A stretch of DNA of 64,000 bases from Stomatobaculum sp. F0698 (GCF_030644385.1 NZ_CP130060.1:558001-622000); one strand, 5' to 3'; counted from the first letter of the stretch, positions 14,841 through 23,140 are shown. Numbers and translations: made by a program. The notes: generated from the letters alone by a model not told the origin.

Positions 14841-15551
14841 TCAAGAGGCAGAGAGCGTGTAGCGGTTCCCGGAGACTGTGAGAAGCCCGTCCTTTTCCAT
14901 GGCGGCCAGTTCGCGGCAGAGGGAGGTCCGGTTTACGTTCAGATAGTGTGCGAGTTCCGATTTGTTGAGCGGGATGTGGACGCTGCGCGCTGTGTCCGCT
15001 CCCCGCTGTGCGCCGTTTGGGATGGGAACTTCGTTCGGTTGGAGCAGAAGGTAGGAGAGGATTTTATCCCGGAGCGTATCCTTTGAGAGGATGTCGAGCG
15101 TCTGCATGAGATGCGCATTTTTCTTTGCGAGGAGCTCGTACAGGTTCTCGTTCATTACGCGGTGAAAGCGGCAGTGATGCTCGCAGCTTCGCATGATTTT
15201 TCCGAGCGGCAAAAAGAGAGCGGTCGAGTTTCTGGCGGCAAGAAACGAGACATGGGAGGGCGTCTTTTTTTTGCGGAGCGAAAAGGACTCGCCGAAGAGT
15301 TCGCCGGGCAGCATATAGTTTAAGAAGGACTGGTGGCCGTTTTCATCTTCCTTCAGCATAAAAACCATGCCGGAGAGCAGCATCCCGACATAGGGGACAG
15401 AGTCCTCGTCCAGAATCAGGAAGCTGTTGCGCGGGTAGGCGCGAATGTAGCCGTCCAGACAGGGGAGCAGTGCTTCCAAATCGCTTGTTTCTAAGCCCTC
15501 AAAGAGCGGGAAATGAGTTAAATCGTCTAAACCGAATTCATTGGATTCCAT
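14841..15551 (-). CDS. Crp/Fnr-family transcriptional regulator
   Basis: A 236-residue regulator with an N-terminal cyclic-nucleotide-binding-like beta roll (HFPLFEGLETSDLEALLPCL, LLSGMVFMLKEDENG, YMLPGELFGESFSL), a dimer helix and a C-terminal winged HTH (IPLNKSELAHYLNVNRTSLC, RELAAMEKDGLLTVSGNRYT). It lacks a clear N-terminal Cys cluster of the Fnr kind. It is divergent from the ABC importer/asrABC operon and probably controls it, possibly in response to sulfur oxidation state or redox (inference). Related regulators are often found next to anaerobic sulfite or hydroxylamine reductase genes. Confidence 0.88.
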   Translation of the reverse strand: MESNEFGLDDLTHFPLFEGLETSDLEALLPCLDGYIRAYPRNSFLILDEDSVPYVGMLLSGMVFMLKEDENGHQSFLNYMLPGELFGESFSLRKKKTPSHVSFLAARNSTALFLPLGKIMRSCEHHCRFHRVMNENLYELLAKKNAHLMQTLDILSKDTLRDKILSYLLLQPNEVPIPNGAQRGADTARSVHIPLNKSELAHYLNVNRTSLCRELAAMEKDGLLTVSGNRYTLSAS

Positions 15552-15579
15552 GGTAATACCTCAAACTGCGGAACAAAAA

Positions 15580-15599
15580 ACTGTTGCATAGGAAACAGT
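15580..15599. promoter_or_regulatory. Inverted repeat near the Crp/Fnr gene start
   Basis: ACTGTT and AACAGT are separated by 8 bp, about 30 bp upstream of the regulator start. It may be a weaker half of the Crp/Fnr control region. Confidence 0.35.
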
Positions 15600-15653
15600 C
15601 TGTATTTTCCTTTAGTATAAACTGGAAAGGAAAAAGTGAACAGAGGAAGTATT

Positions 15654-15671
15654 CTTAACAGCATTGTTAAG
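15654..15671. promoter_or_regulatory. Crp/Fnr-like binding site
   Basis: CTTAACA-GCAT-TGTTAAG is a perfect inverted repeat with a 4-bp centre. It has the size and symmetry of Crp/Fnr sites and lies midway between the divergent regulator and the importer operon. Confidence 0.6.
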
Positions 15672-15726
15672 AAAATGACAAACTGTTCCGTTCACAAAGA
15701 GAAGGGTCGTGAGAAAGGAAAGTGTG

Positions 15727-16707
15727 ATGAAACAGAGAAGATTTTGGCCCCTGGTGTTTTTATGTCTATTGTTTGCGGCACTCTGCTGCACGGCCTGCGG
15801 GAAACAAAAGCAGGCAGAGAGCACGGCGGCGGAGAGCCAAGGAGCGGCGGAGAGTCAGGGCACAGCGGCAGAGAGTTCGGAGAGTCTTGCGAAGGCGGAT
15901 GAAGCAGGTCTCACGGCGGATTCCCGGGTGGTGGCGCTGTCCCGCTCGCTCGGCGAGCTCTGGCTCCTTGCGGGCGGCAAGCTGGTCGGTGTGACGGAGG
16001 ACGGACTCAATTTAGAGGGCGTCACGGCGGAGACCGCTTCCGTCGGGCGCATCCTAGCACCGAGCGCGGAGGCCATCATAGCTCTTAATCCGGATTTGGT
16101 GCTCATCGCACCGGATATTTCGGCGCAGCGCGAGCTGCAGGCGACACTCGAGGCAGCGGGCATACGCTGTCAGGCGGTCGATATCAACAAGTTTTCGGAC
16201 TATGCTACGGCGATGAAGCAGTACACCGAGGCGACCGGGCGCAACGATCTCTATGAGAGCAAGGTCGCCGCAGTCGAGAAAAAAATCGAGACCATCAAGG
16301 CGGAACTCCCGAAGGAAATCCACGGAAAGAGCTTCCTGGTGATTCGCGCTTCCGCGGCGAAGACAAGGGTCCTTAAGTCGGATCACTTTGTAGTCGCAAT
16401 GCTTGAGGACCTCGGTCTCACAAATGCCGCGCCCGAGAGCCTGTTAGAGCAACTCAGCATGGAAGGCATAGTCGAAGCAAATCCTGACTACCTCTTTGTG
16501 GTGTTGCAGGGAGATACTGCGGAGGCGGAGGCAGCCTTTCAGGAGCTGATTGCCGCTCAGCCCGCGTATCAGGAACTGAAGGCCGTGAAAACGGCGCAGG
16601 TCTATACCCTGCCGAAGGAGTTCTTCCAGTATAAGCCGAATGCGCGCTGGGATGAGGCCTATGCCCTGCTCTCGGAATATCTGCGGAGAGCTTCGTTAAA
16701 GCAGTGA
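15727..16707 (+). CDS. ABC transporter substrate-binding lipoprotein (iron/heme/cobalamin class)
   Basis: A 326-residue class III (BtuF/FhuD-like) binding protein. It has a signal peptide with a lipobox-like CTACGK, an Ala/Glu/Ser linker (repeated ESQGAAESQGTAAE), then a periplasmic-binding fold beginning RVVALSRSLGELWLLAGGKL. The segment IIALNPDLVLIAPDISAQRE is the family signature. The ATG at 15727 has AAAGGAAAG; a start at 15709 is less likely. It overlaps the permease by 4 bp. The class carries ferric chelates, heme or corrinoids. Linkage to asrABC makes an iron or tetrapyrrole (siroheme-related) substrate attractive, but this is inference. Confidence 0.88.
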   Translation: MKQRRFWPLVFLCLLFAALCCTACGKQKQAESTAAESQGAAESQGTAAESSESLAKADEAGLTADSRVVALSRSLGELWLLAGGKLVGVTEDGLNLEGVTAETASVGRILAPSAEAIIALNPDLVLIAPDISAQRELQATLEAAGIRCQAVDINKFSDYATAMKQYTEATGRNDLYESKVAAVEKKIETIKAELPKEIHGKSFLVIRASAAKTRVLKSDHFVVAMLEDLGLTNAAPESLLEQLSMEGIVEANPDYLFVVLQGDTAEAEAAFQELIAAQPAYQELKAVKTAQVYTLPKEFFQYKPNARWDEAYALLSEYLRRASLKQ

Positions 16708-17693
16708 GTATCGAAGATACAAGGGCGGGGAATGAGGCACACGGCGGCAAGCCGTTTCTACCGGTGCTGATTCTCGGCACGGGCTTACTCTTGCTCTTTG
16801 TTTGGCTCTCTGTCTTTTACGGGCTTGGCGGCACGGCGGAGAGTGTGAGCCGCATCCTTTGGTATGTGCGCGTGCCGAGAACCGCAGCAGCCCTGCTCTG
16901 CGGGGCGGCGCTCAGCGCAGCCGGTTTTCTCATGCAGGAGGCGTTGCACAATGCACTGGCCTCGCCGAGCATCATGGGGGGCAATGCGGGCGCGGGGCTC
17001 TTTGCCCTGCTCGCCGCCCTTTTCTTTCCCTTTGCGGTCGGCGCACGCTTTGTGCTGGCCTTTTTGGGCGCACTGCTCTCGATTGCGCTGGTACTCCTGA
17101 TTGCGAAACGGGCGGGGTACAGCAGAACGGTAATTGTGCTCTCGGGGGTCGCGGTCTCCGCGCTCATGGGCGCTGCGGTAAACGGCATCGTGAGTTTTTT
17201 CCCGAACGCGGTCGCGGATAAGCAGGCCTTTACCCTGGGAGGTTTTGCGGGTGTCAGCTATGCGGGACTCGCCTTTGCGACGGCCTTTATTCTTCCGGCC
17301 TTGCTGTTCGGAACTTTCCTTGCGGGCGGCATAGACCTCTTTGCCCTCGGCGATGAGATTGCGCAGGGACTGGGGCTTCATGTGACGCGGCACAGGCTGT
17401 TCACACTGCTCACAGCTACCGTACTTGCGGCTGCGGCGGTCTCGATCGGCGGCTTGATCGGCTTTATCGGTCTCATTGTGCCGAATGTGATGCGGCGCAT
17501 CTTTCCGGGGCAGTTGCCCGCGCGGAAGATGCTGCTTTTAACAGCGCTCTACGGCAGCGTACTGTTAACGGCGGCGGATTTTCTCGCGAGACGCCTGTTT
17601 TATCCCTATGAGCTGCCGGTGGGTCTCCTACTGAGTCTTCTCGGTGCGCCCTTCTTCATTTGGATGCTGATGCACAGAAAGCGTGGCGTATGA
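16704..17693 (+). CDS. FecCD-family ABC permease
   Basis: A 329-residue membrane protein of the BtuC/FecCD family, with about nine to ten spans. Typical segments are VRVPRTAAALLCGAALSAAG, ASPSIMGGNAGAGLFAL, AVSALMGAAVNGIVSFF, GDEIAQGLGLHVTRHRLF and IGFIGLIVPNVMRRIF (EAA-like loop contacting the ATPase). GTG start within the stop of the binding-protein gene. The next gene also overlaps by 4 bp, so this is a tightly coupled importer operon. Confidence 0.92.
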   Translation: MSIEDTRAGNEAHGGKPFLPVLILGTGLLLLFVWLSVFYGLGGTAESVSRILWYVRVPRTAAALLCGAALSAAGFLMQEALHNALASPSIMGGNAGAGLFALLAALFFPFAVGARFVLAFLGALLSIALVLLIAKRAGYSRTVIVLSGVAVSALMGAAVNGIVSFFPNAVADKQAFTLGGFAGVSYAGLAFATAFILPALLFGTFLAGGIDLFALGDEIAQGLGLHVTRHRLFTLLTATVLAAAAVSIGGLIGFIGLIVPNVMRRIFPGQLPARKMLLLTALYGSVLLTAADFLARRLFYPYELPVGLLLSLLGAPFFIWMLMHRKRGV

Positions 17694-18478
17694 TCGAGAT
17701 CAAAGATCTGAGCGCGGGCTATGACTTGAATCCGAAACAGCGCGAAAATGCGTGGAAGCCGGTGGTCTCCGTCCCCGAGACCTGCTTTTCGGAGGGGCAA
17801 ATCACCTGCATCATCGGAAAAAACGGCTGCGGAAAATCGACTCTTTTAAAAACCCTGCTCGGCCTCCTGCCTTATCAAGGGAGTATACGCCTGTTCGGAG
17901 AGGAGCTGAGGACGATCAAGCCGAAGGAGAGAGCTGCGCGCGTGGGCTATCTGCCGCAGACGCTTACCTTGCCGCGGATGAGTGTGCACACCCTTGCGGC
18001 GCACGGCTGCTATCGCAGAAAAAAGATGTTTCAAACACTCGGCGAACGCGAGCGAGATAAAATCGAAGCGGCGCTTGCCGCCGCGGATATGAGCGAGTAC
18101 CGCGATAAGACGGTCTCGGAGCTCTCGGGCGGGGAGCGGCAGCGCGCCTTTCTCGCCATGTTGATGGCGCAGGATCCGGCCTTTTTCCTCTTGGATGAGG
18201 TGACTTCCTATATGGATGTGGAACACCAAAAGAGGACGACGGAGATTGTGCGGCGGCTTGCGGCGAGCGGAAAGGGCGTCGTGATGACCACGCACGATTT
18301 GGCGCTCGGCTTTTCGCTCAGCGACCGCATTCTTGTCATGAACGGTGGGAGCATAGTCCTCAGCGGAACCCCGGAGGAAGTGCGAAAAGAGAAGACGCTC
18401 CTGCGCGCTTGTTTCGGTGTGACGGTCGGGCGCAGCGCTTCGAAGGAAGCCCTGTACACTTACGAATTACAGAACTGA
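17690..18478 (+). CDS. ABC transporter ATP-binding protein (FecE/BtuD class)
   Basis: A 262-residue ATPase: Walker A GKNGCGKST, Q-loop VGYLPQTLTL, signature LSGGERQR, Walker B FFLLDEVTSYMD and H-loop MTTHDLALGF. The true start is 17690 (MIEIKDLSAGYDLN), where ATGA overlaps the permease stop; a frame beginning at 17660 is internal to the permease. The gene end is duplicated just downstream (see 18487-18629). Confidence 0.92.
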   Translation: MIEIKDLSAGYDLNPKQRENAWKPVVSVPETCFSEGQITCIIGKNGCGKSTLLKTLLGLLPYQGSIRLFGEELRTIKPKERAARVGYLPQTLTLPRMSVHTLAAHGCYRRKKMFQTLGERERDKIEAALAAADMSEYRDKTVSELSGGERQRAFLAMLMAQDPAFFLLDEVTSYMDVEHQKRTTEIVRRLAASGKGVVMTTHDLALGFSLSDRILVMNGGSIVLSGTPEEVRKEKTLLRACFGVTVGRSASKEALYTYELQN

Positions 18479-18486
18479 CTTTGACT

Positions 18487-18629
18487 TCATGAACAGAGGG
18501 GGCATAGTCCTCAGCGGAACCCCGGAGGAAGTGCGAAAAGAGAAGACGCTCCTGCGCGCTTGTTTCGGTGTGACGGTCAGGCGCAGCGCTTCGAAGGAAG
18601 CCCTGTACGCCTACGAATTACAGAACTGA
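18487..18629 (+). pseudogene. Tandem-duplicated 3' end of the ATPase gene
   Basis: Some 130-140 bp repeat the last part of the ATPase gene with an offset of 151 bp: bases 18351-18478 reappear at 18502-18629, including the stop codon region (AGAACTGA). Differences are few (for example GTCGGG versus GTCAGG, and TACACTTAC versus TACGCCTAC). The copy lacks a start and is not in frame, so it is non-coding debris between the importer and asrA. It may result from slippage or unequal recombination. Confidence 0.85.
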
Positions 18630-18656
18630 TTTTAGATTCCGAAAGGAGGAATTTTC

Positions 18657-19691
18657 ATGGGTTACATTTTGACGGAAGAAGGATTTCAGGCTGCACTGAA
18701 AGAACTTCGGAAAGAGTATCGCCTCTTCGCGCCGGTGCGGAAAAAGGGTGCGGGTCGCTTCCTCGATATCGACACGGTGATCTACGACGAAGTCGGCGAG
18801 GGCGGGGAGATAGAGCTCGAGGCGAAGTCGGATTACTCCGCAAAGGAGGCGCTGACCCCGCTCTCGGAGACGCTCTTCTTCTTTACGGAAGAGCAGTGCA
18901 AGGAGGCGGATGTCGACCTCAGACCGGCGCTCGTCTTTCTTCGGAGCTGCGACCTGCAGGCAATGAAGCGCCTCGATCAGATGTATCTCGGCAACGGGCG
19001 CGAGAACGACTGGTTTTATCAGAGACGCCGCGAGAAAATACAGTATGTCCTGATCGGCTGCAGCCATAGCTTTGACAACTGCTTCTGTGTGGACATGAAA
19101 TCGAACATCACGAAGGACGGCTATGTGTTTTCGGTCGACAAGGCAGACGGACAGTACCGCGTGAACGTCCTTGAGACGGCGGTAGACCCGGTATTTGCCG
19201 CGGCTGCGCTGTCGGAAGAAGCGGTGGAGCCGTGCCACGTGACGGAGAATGAGGTGCGCGTCCGCGTTCCGGAGAATATCCCGCTGGAAATCGTGAATCA
19301 CCCGCTCTGGGATGAGTACAACACCCGCTGCATCGGCTGCGGACGCTGTAATTACGCCTGTCCCACCTGCTCCTGCTATACCATGCAGGACGTGTTCTAC
19401 ACGGACAACGGTAAAGTGGGAGAGAGACGCCGTGTGGGCAGTTCCTGCATGGTGGACGGCTATTCGAACGTTGCGGGCGGCGGTCAGTACCGGAAGAAGC
19501 AGGGCGAGCGCATGCGCTTTAAGGTTCTGCACAAGATTCGCGACTATCGCAAGCGCTTCGGCTATGACATGTGCGTGGGCTGCGGCCGCTGCGACGACAT
19601 CTGCGGCGAGTACATCAGCTTCTCGAATATCATAAACAAGGTTGCGGCCGCGGTCGAAGAGATGGAAAAGGAGGACAGCAAGAATGCGTAA
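18657..19691 (+). CDS. asrA: Anaerobic sulfite reductase subunit A (ferredoxin-like)
   Basis: A 344-residue iron-sulfur protein matching AsrA. The N-terminal part contains RSCDLQAMKRLDQMYL and LIGCSHSFDNCFCVDM. The C-terminal half has two [4Fe-4S] motifs: CIGCGRCNYACPTCSC (about residues 223-238) and CVGCGRCDDIC (about 306-316). It passes electrons towards the siroheme subunit AsrC. GAAAGGAGG ribosome site. It overlaps asrB by 8 bp. The operon reduces sulfite to sulfide with NADH in Salmonella and clostridia. Confidence 0.93.
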   Translation: MGYILTEEGFQAALKELRKEYRLFAPVRKKGAGRFLDIDTVIYDEVGEGGEIELEAKSDYSAKEALTPLSETLFFFTEEQCKEADVDLRPALVFLRSCDLQAMKRLDQMYLGNGRENDWFYQRRREKIQYVLIGCSHSFDNCFCVDMKSNITKDGYVFSVDKADGQYRVNVLETAVDPVFAAAALSEEAVEPCHVTENEVRVRVPENIPLEIVNHPLWDEYNTRCIGCGRCNYACPTCSCYTMQDVFYTDNGKVGERRRVGSSCMVDGYSNVAGGGQYRKKQGERMRFKVLHKIRDYRKRFGYDMCVGCGRCDDICGEYISFSNIINKVAAAVEEMEKEDSKNA

Positions 19692-20478
19692 TCCGTATAT
19701 CCCCTATCCTTCCAAGATTTTGGAAGTCATCCGTCACACCGAGAAAGAGTTCACCTTCCGCATGGAATATCGGGGCGAGGAAGAAGTAAAGCCCGGTCAG
19801 TTCTTTGAAGTTTCCGTTCCGAAGTACGGTGAGGCCCCCATTTCGGTCTCCGGTCTCGGCGAGGGCTTTGTGGACCTCACGATACGTAAGGTGGGGCGCG
19901 TGACCAACGAAGTGTTTGAAAACTATGTGGGCGATACACTCTTACTCCGCGGGCCCTACGGAAACGGCTTTGACACCGAGCTCTATCGCGAGGGCGAGAC
20001 CGTAGTCGTTGCGGGCGGCACCGGTGTGTCCCCGGTTCGCGGTGTGATTGAGGCGCTGAGCGGCTTTGAAAACGCAAAGCAGAAGTATGTGATTGCGGGC
20101 TTCCGAAGTCCTGAGGACATGCTGTTTCGCGACGACCTCGCGAATTGGAAGAACAAGTTGAATCTGACCCTTACCGTGGACGGCGCGCCGGAGGGTTACG
20201 AGGGCAATATAGGCCTGGTCACAAAGTACATCCCGGAACTGCCGCTTGCGGACCCCGCAAAGGCGAAGGCAGTCGTGGTCGGACCGCCGGCCATGATGAA
20301 GTTTTCCATCATCGAACTCCTGAAAAAGGGCTTCCGCGAGGAGAACATCACGGTCTCCTACGAGAGAAAAATGTGCTGCGGTCTCGGCAAGTGCGGACAC
20401 TGCCGCGTCAGCGATACCTACATCTGCCTCGACGGGCCGGTGTTCAACTATGTGGATGCCAAGCAGATGGTAGACTGA
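19684..20478 (+). CDS. asrB: Anaerobic sulfite reductase subunit B (NAD(P)H/flavin oxidoreductase)
   Basis: A 264-residue ferredoxin-NADP-reductase-like protein: a FAD domain (GQFFEVSVPKYGEAPISVSG) followed by an NAD domain (VVVAGGTGVSPVRGVIEAL) and a C-terminal cysteine motif MCCGLGKCGHCRV binding an iron-sulfur centre. The start at 19684 begins MRNPYIPYPSKI and follows AAGGAGG. It supplies electrons from NADH to AsrA/AsrC. Confidence 0.93.
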   Translation: MRNPYIPYPSKILEVIRHTEKEFTFRMEYRGEEEVKPGQFFEVSVPKYGEAPISVSGLGEGFVDLTIRKVGRVTNEVFENYVGDTLLLRGPYGNGFDTELYREGETVVVAGGTGVSPVRGVIEALSGFENAKQKYVIAGFRSPEDMLFRDDLANWKNKLNLTLTVDGAPEGYEGNIGLVTKYIPELPLADPAKAKAVVVGPPAMMKFSIIELLKKGFREENITVSYERKMCCGLGKCGHCRVSDTYICLDGPVFNYVDAKQMVD

Positions 20479-20497
20479 GTCGGAAGGGAGAGAAGAA

Positions 20498-21484
20498 ATG
20501 AGTGCTTTGGATATCAACTTAAAGAAACTGAAAAAGAATGCCTTCCGCTACTCGAAGGTGCGCGGCGAGACGGCTTCCAGAATTCGTATTCCGGGCGGTG
20601 TGATCGATGCAAAGTCTCTGGGCCGTGTCGTTGAGATTGCGGAGAAGTACGGCACCGGAACCATCAACATCACCAACCGTCAGGGTATCGAAATTCCCGG
20701 AATCCGCCTTGAGGATATGGACAAGGTCAATGAAGAGGTGCAGCTCATCATTGATTCCCTGCGCATTAACCAGCCGGAGAAGGGCAAGGGCTATCCGGCA
20801 TCCGGCACGCGAAATGTGATTGCCTGCCCGGGCGCGAGACTCTGTCCCTTCGGCTGCTACGACACGACCGCATTTGCGCAGAAGATGGAAAATGTGATTT
20901 TCCCGAACGATCGCCACGTGAAGGTTGCCTTTACCGGTTGCTCGAACGACTGCGCGAAGGTGCGCATGGCGGACTTCGGCATCATCGGCATGACAGAGCC
21001 GCAGTACGACCCGAACCGCTGCGTGGCCTGCGAGCAGTGCATCAAGTACTGTAAGAAGCGCTCGGTTGACGCGCTCTCGCTCGTGAACGGAAAGATTGTC
21101 CGCGACACGAAGAAGTGCATCGGCTGCGGTGTCTGCATTACCTACTGCCCCACCAGAGCATGGACCAGAAGCAAGGAGCACTACTTCCGCCTGGTTATCC
21201 TGGGGCGCACCGGAAAGCGGAATCCGCGACTCGCGGAGGACTTTATCAAGTGGTGTGACGAGGAGAGCATACTTAAGATTGCGGCGAACACCTACGCCTA
21301 CATCGAAGAGTACATCGATCCCGAGGCGGTCGAGAACAAGGAACACATCGGCTACATTGTGGATCGCACCGGCTTTGAAAAGTTTAAGGAGTACATCTTC
21401 CGGGATGTCTCCCTCAGTGAAAAGGCCGAGGTTGCCCAGGAAGTTTACTGGGGCGGCAAGCACTACGACCGCTACGGCGGCTGA
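20498..21484 (+). CDS. asrC: Anaerobic sulfite reductase subunit C (siroheme/[4Fe-4S])
   Basis: A 328-residue catalytic subunit. The siroheme-[4Fe-4S] ligands are in CPGARLCPFGCYDT (C-x5-C) and TGCSNDCAKVRMAD (C-x3-C). An inserted ferredoxin domain follows with CVACEQCIKYCKK and CIGCGVCITYCP. It completes asrABC and would perform the six-electron reduction of sulfite to sulfide. AGGGAGAG ribosome site, 19 bp after asrB. A terminator follows. Confidence 0.94.
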   Translation: MSALDINLKKLKKNAFRYSKVRGETASRIRIPGGVIDAKSLGRVVEIAEKYGTGTINITNRQGIEIPGIRLEDMDKVNEEVQLIIDSLRINQPEKGKGYPASGTRNVIACPGARLCPFGCYDTTAFAQKMENVIFPNDRHVKVAFTGCSNDCAKVRMADFGIIGMTEPQYDPNRCVACEQCIKYCKKRSVDALSLVNGKIVRDTKKCIGCGVCITYCPTRAWTRSKEHYFRLVILGRTGKRNPRLAEDFIKWCDEESILKIAANTYAYIEEYIDPEAVENKEHIGYIVDRTGFEKFKEYIFRDVSLSEKAEVAQEVYWGGKHYDRYGG

Positions 21485-21501
21485 GTCAATTACAGGAAAA
21501 G

Positions 21502-21535
21502 AACAGCCCTGTGTGAAAACGCGGGGCTGTTTTTG
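21502..21535 (+). terminator. Terminator of the importer-asrABC operon
   Basis: AACAGCCC pairs with GGGCTGTT around a loop, followed by a T-run. Confidence 0.75.
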
Positions 21536-21591
21536 CTGCGCGTTTTTGCTACAATCAAAACAAGCAAAATAGTGAGGAAAGGAGCCGCAGG

Positions 21592-21807
21592 ATGGATCGA
21601 GATCAATTTTCGTTTATCGTATATATGATTCATGCTTGTGCGGATCGCTGGAAGGTAGCGCCCGCAGAGGTGTATCAAGCGCTGAAAAAGAGCGCTTGTC
21701 TGGACCGCTACCTGCTTCCGAATTATGACATCCTGCATACACAGAGTTCCGCTTATATTGTTCGGGATATTGAGGAATATCTGAAGGCGCGTGAGGTAAA
21801 GGTATGA
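21592..21807 (+). CDS. DUF3791 protein (first gene of putative toxin-antitoxin cassette)
   Basis: A 71-residue acidic-basic helical protein, FSFIVYMIHACADRWKVAPA followed by EVYQALKKSACLDRYLLPNY and a C-terminal DIEEYLKAREVKV, matching the DUF3791 pattern. It overlaps the DUF3990 gene by 4 bp. This gene pair occurs together widely in Firmicutes, with DUF3791 as the small partner and presumed antitoxin. Ribosome site AGGAAAGGAG. Confidence 0.8.
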   Translation: MDRDQFSFIVYMIHACADRWKVAPAEVYQALKKSACLDRYLLPNYDILHTQSSAYIVRDIEEYLKAREVKV

Positions 21808-22292
21808 TTGTCTATCACGGGTCTAATCAGATTGTGAGTCATCCGGATGTTCGCTATTCCGAGCGCAATCTGGATTTCGGGCGCGGCTTCTATGTCACCA
21901 CGGTAAAGGAGCAGGCGGAGAAATGGGCGAGGCGTAAGGCCGGATTTTCGAAAGATAACACAAGAGCCATACTGAATATCTATGAAATGAAAGAAGAGCG
22001 AGACGGGGTGGTATTCAAAGACTTCGGTGATGATTTAGATACTTGGATTGATTTTGTGTGCAGCTGCCGGGATGGGGAGCAGGGGTATCGCGAATTTGAT
22101 GTAATTAAGGGAAAAGTAGCAAATGATAAGGTGTTTCGAGTCGTGGACATGTACCACAGCGGTATCTGGGATAAGGAGAGAGCCTTGCGAGAGATACGTG
22201 TGTATCCGGGCTATGATCAGATTGCTTTTATCACACAGTTGGCTGTGGAACGACTTTTGAAATTTTGCGCTTTCGAGGAGGTGGAGGTATGA
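21804..22292 (+). CDS. DUF3990 protein, ADP-ribosyltransferase-like
   Basis: A 162-residue protein starting MIVYHGSNQIV and LDFGRGFYVTTVKEQAEKWA. The YHGS start and the GRGFYVTT strand-loop match the NAD-binding layout of ADP-ribosyltransferase-like DUF3990 proteins, and the C-terminal YDQIAFITQLAVERLL closes the domain. The family is thought to be toxin-like; no target is known here. It overlaps both neighbours by 4 bp, so expression of the three is translationally coupled. Confidence 0.8.
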   Translation: MIVYHGSNQIVSHPDVRYSERNLDFGRGFYVTTVKEQAEKWARRKAGFSKDNTRAILNIYEMKEERDGVVFKDFGDDLDTWIDFVCSCRDGEQGYREFDVIKGKVANDKVFRVVDMYHSGIWDKERALREIRVYPGYDQIAFITQLAVERLLKFCAFEEVEV

Positions 22293-22516
22293 GCGGTGAT
22301 GCATTGGAAAAATATTACCGGGAAGAACTCGAAGAGCGCTTGATTTCACATCTTGCCGCAGTAAAGGGGATTACACTGGAAGAAGCGATGGATTGTTATT
22401 ACCGCAGCCGTCTGGCGCAAAAGATTCACCAAGGACTTGATGACGTGCAGTATCTGGATTACAGGGTATTGGTTCGCATTCTTATGAATACGGAACCGCA
22501 ACTGTTTGCGGCATAA
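22289..22516 (+). CDS. Third small protein of the DUF3791/DUF3990 cassette
   Basis: A 75-residue, largely helical protein with an acidic N-terminus: EKYYREELEERLISHLAAVK, ITLEEAMDCYYRSRLAQKIH and YLDYRVLVRILMNTEPQLFA. Its ATG overlaps the DUF3990 stop (ATGA) and is preceded by GGAGGTGGAGG. It resembles the small partners of this toxin-like family and could be a second antitoxin or a chaperone-like component. Confidence 0.7.
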   Translation: MSGDALEKYYREELEERLISHLAAVKGITLEEAMDCYYRSRLAQKIHQGLDDVQYLDYRVLVRILMNTEPQLFAA

Positions 22517-22567
22517 CGAGGTACCGCGCGGTAAGGGCTGAGACAGCCTTAGAAAGAGAGGTTTTAT

Positions 22568-23140
22568 ATGGCAGTCTATGAGGGACTCAGAAAGAGAAGA
22601 AGTTATTATCAATTGAATAAAGAGCTTCCGGTTTCGGAGGAGGCAGTGCGGGCGCTCATCGAAGAGACGACAGAGCTCGTTCCGGATGCCTTCAACATGA
22701 AGAGTGCGCGCGTCGCAGTGGCGCTCGGAGAGAAGCAGGACGAACTCTGGGATCGGATTTACGATGCCTTTCAGGGTAAGGTCGCAAGAGAAAAGATTGA
22801 CGGCTTCAAGGCAGCGGCGGGTACGGTGCTCTATTTCTACGAAGAGAATACCGTAAAGGCTTTGCAGGAGAAATTCCCGCTCTATGCGGACAATTTTCCG
22901 GTCTGGGCTAATCAGGCGAACGGCATGCTGCAGATTAACATTTGGAGCGGCCTCCGCGAACTTGGTATCGGCGCAAACCTGCAGCACTATAACCCCGTGA
23001 TTGATGAGACCGTGCGGGAGCTCTTTGATCTTCCGAAAAGCTGGAAGCTGCTCGCTGAGATGCCCTTCGGCGGCATTGTCGAAGAGCGGGAGTCCAAGGC
23101 GAAAGAGAAGATTGAAGATAGAGTGAAGTTCTATCGTTGA
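22568..23140 (+). CDS. Nitroreductase-family protein
   Basis: A 190-residue flavoprotein: GLRKRRSYYQLNKELPVSEE at the N-terminus (FMN phosphate-binding region RRSYY, with the usual RRS), LYADNFPVWANQANGMLQIN, LGIGANLQHYNPVID and MPFGGI near the C-terminus. It resembles the short nitroreductases related to Frm2/HBN1 and bacterial YdgI/YfhC types, which reduce nitro compounds, quinones or fatty-acid-related signals with NAD(P)H. It is a single gene with a terminator. Confidence 0.88.
   Translation: MAVYEGLRKRRSYYQLNKELPVSEEAVRALIEETTELVPDAFNMKSARVAVALGEKQDELWDRIYDAFQGKVAREKIDGFKAAAGTVLYFYEENTVKALQEKFPLYADNFPVWANQANGMLQINIWSGLRELGIGANLQHYNPVIDETVRELFDLPKSWKLLAEMPFGGIVEERESKAKEKIEDRVKFYR

Noticed and set aside
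22517..22567. GGGCTGAGACAGCC before the nitroreductase gene, recalling the CTGAGA of TPP riboswitches
   Set aside because: The spacer is only about 50 bp and lacks the second conserved TPP segment; it is a simple hairpin plus ribosome site.
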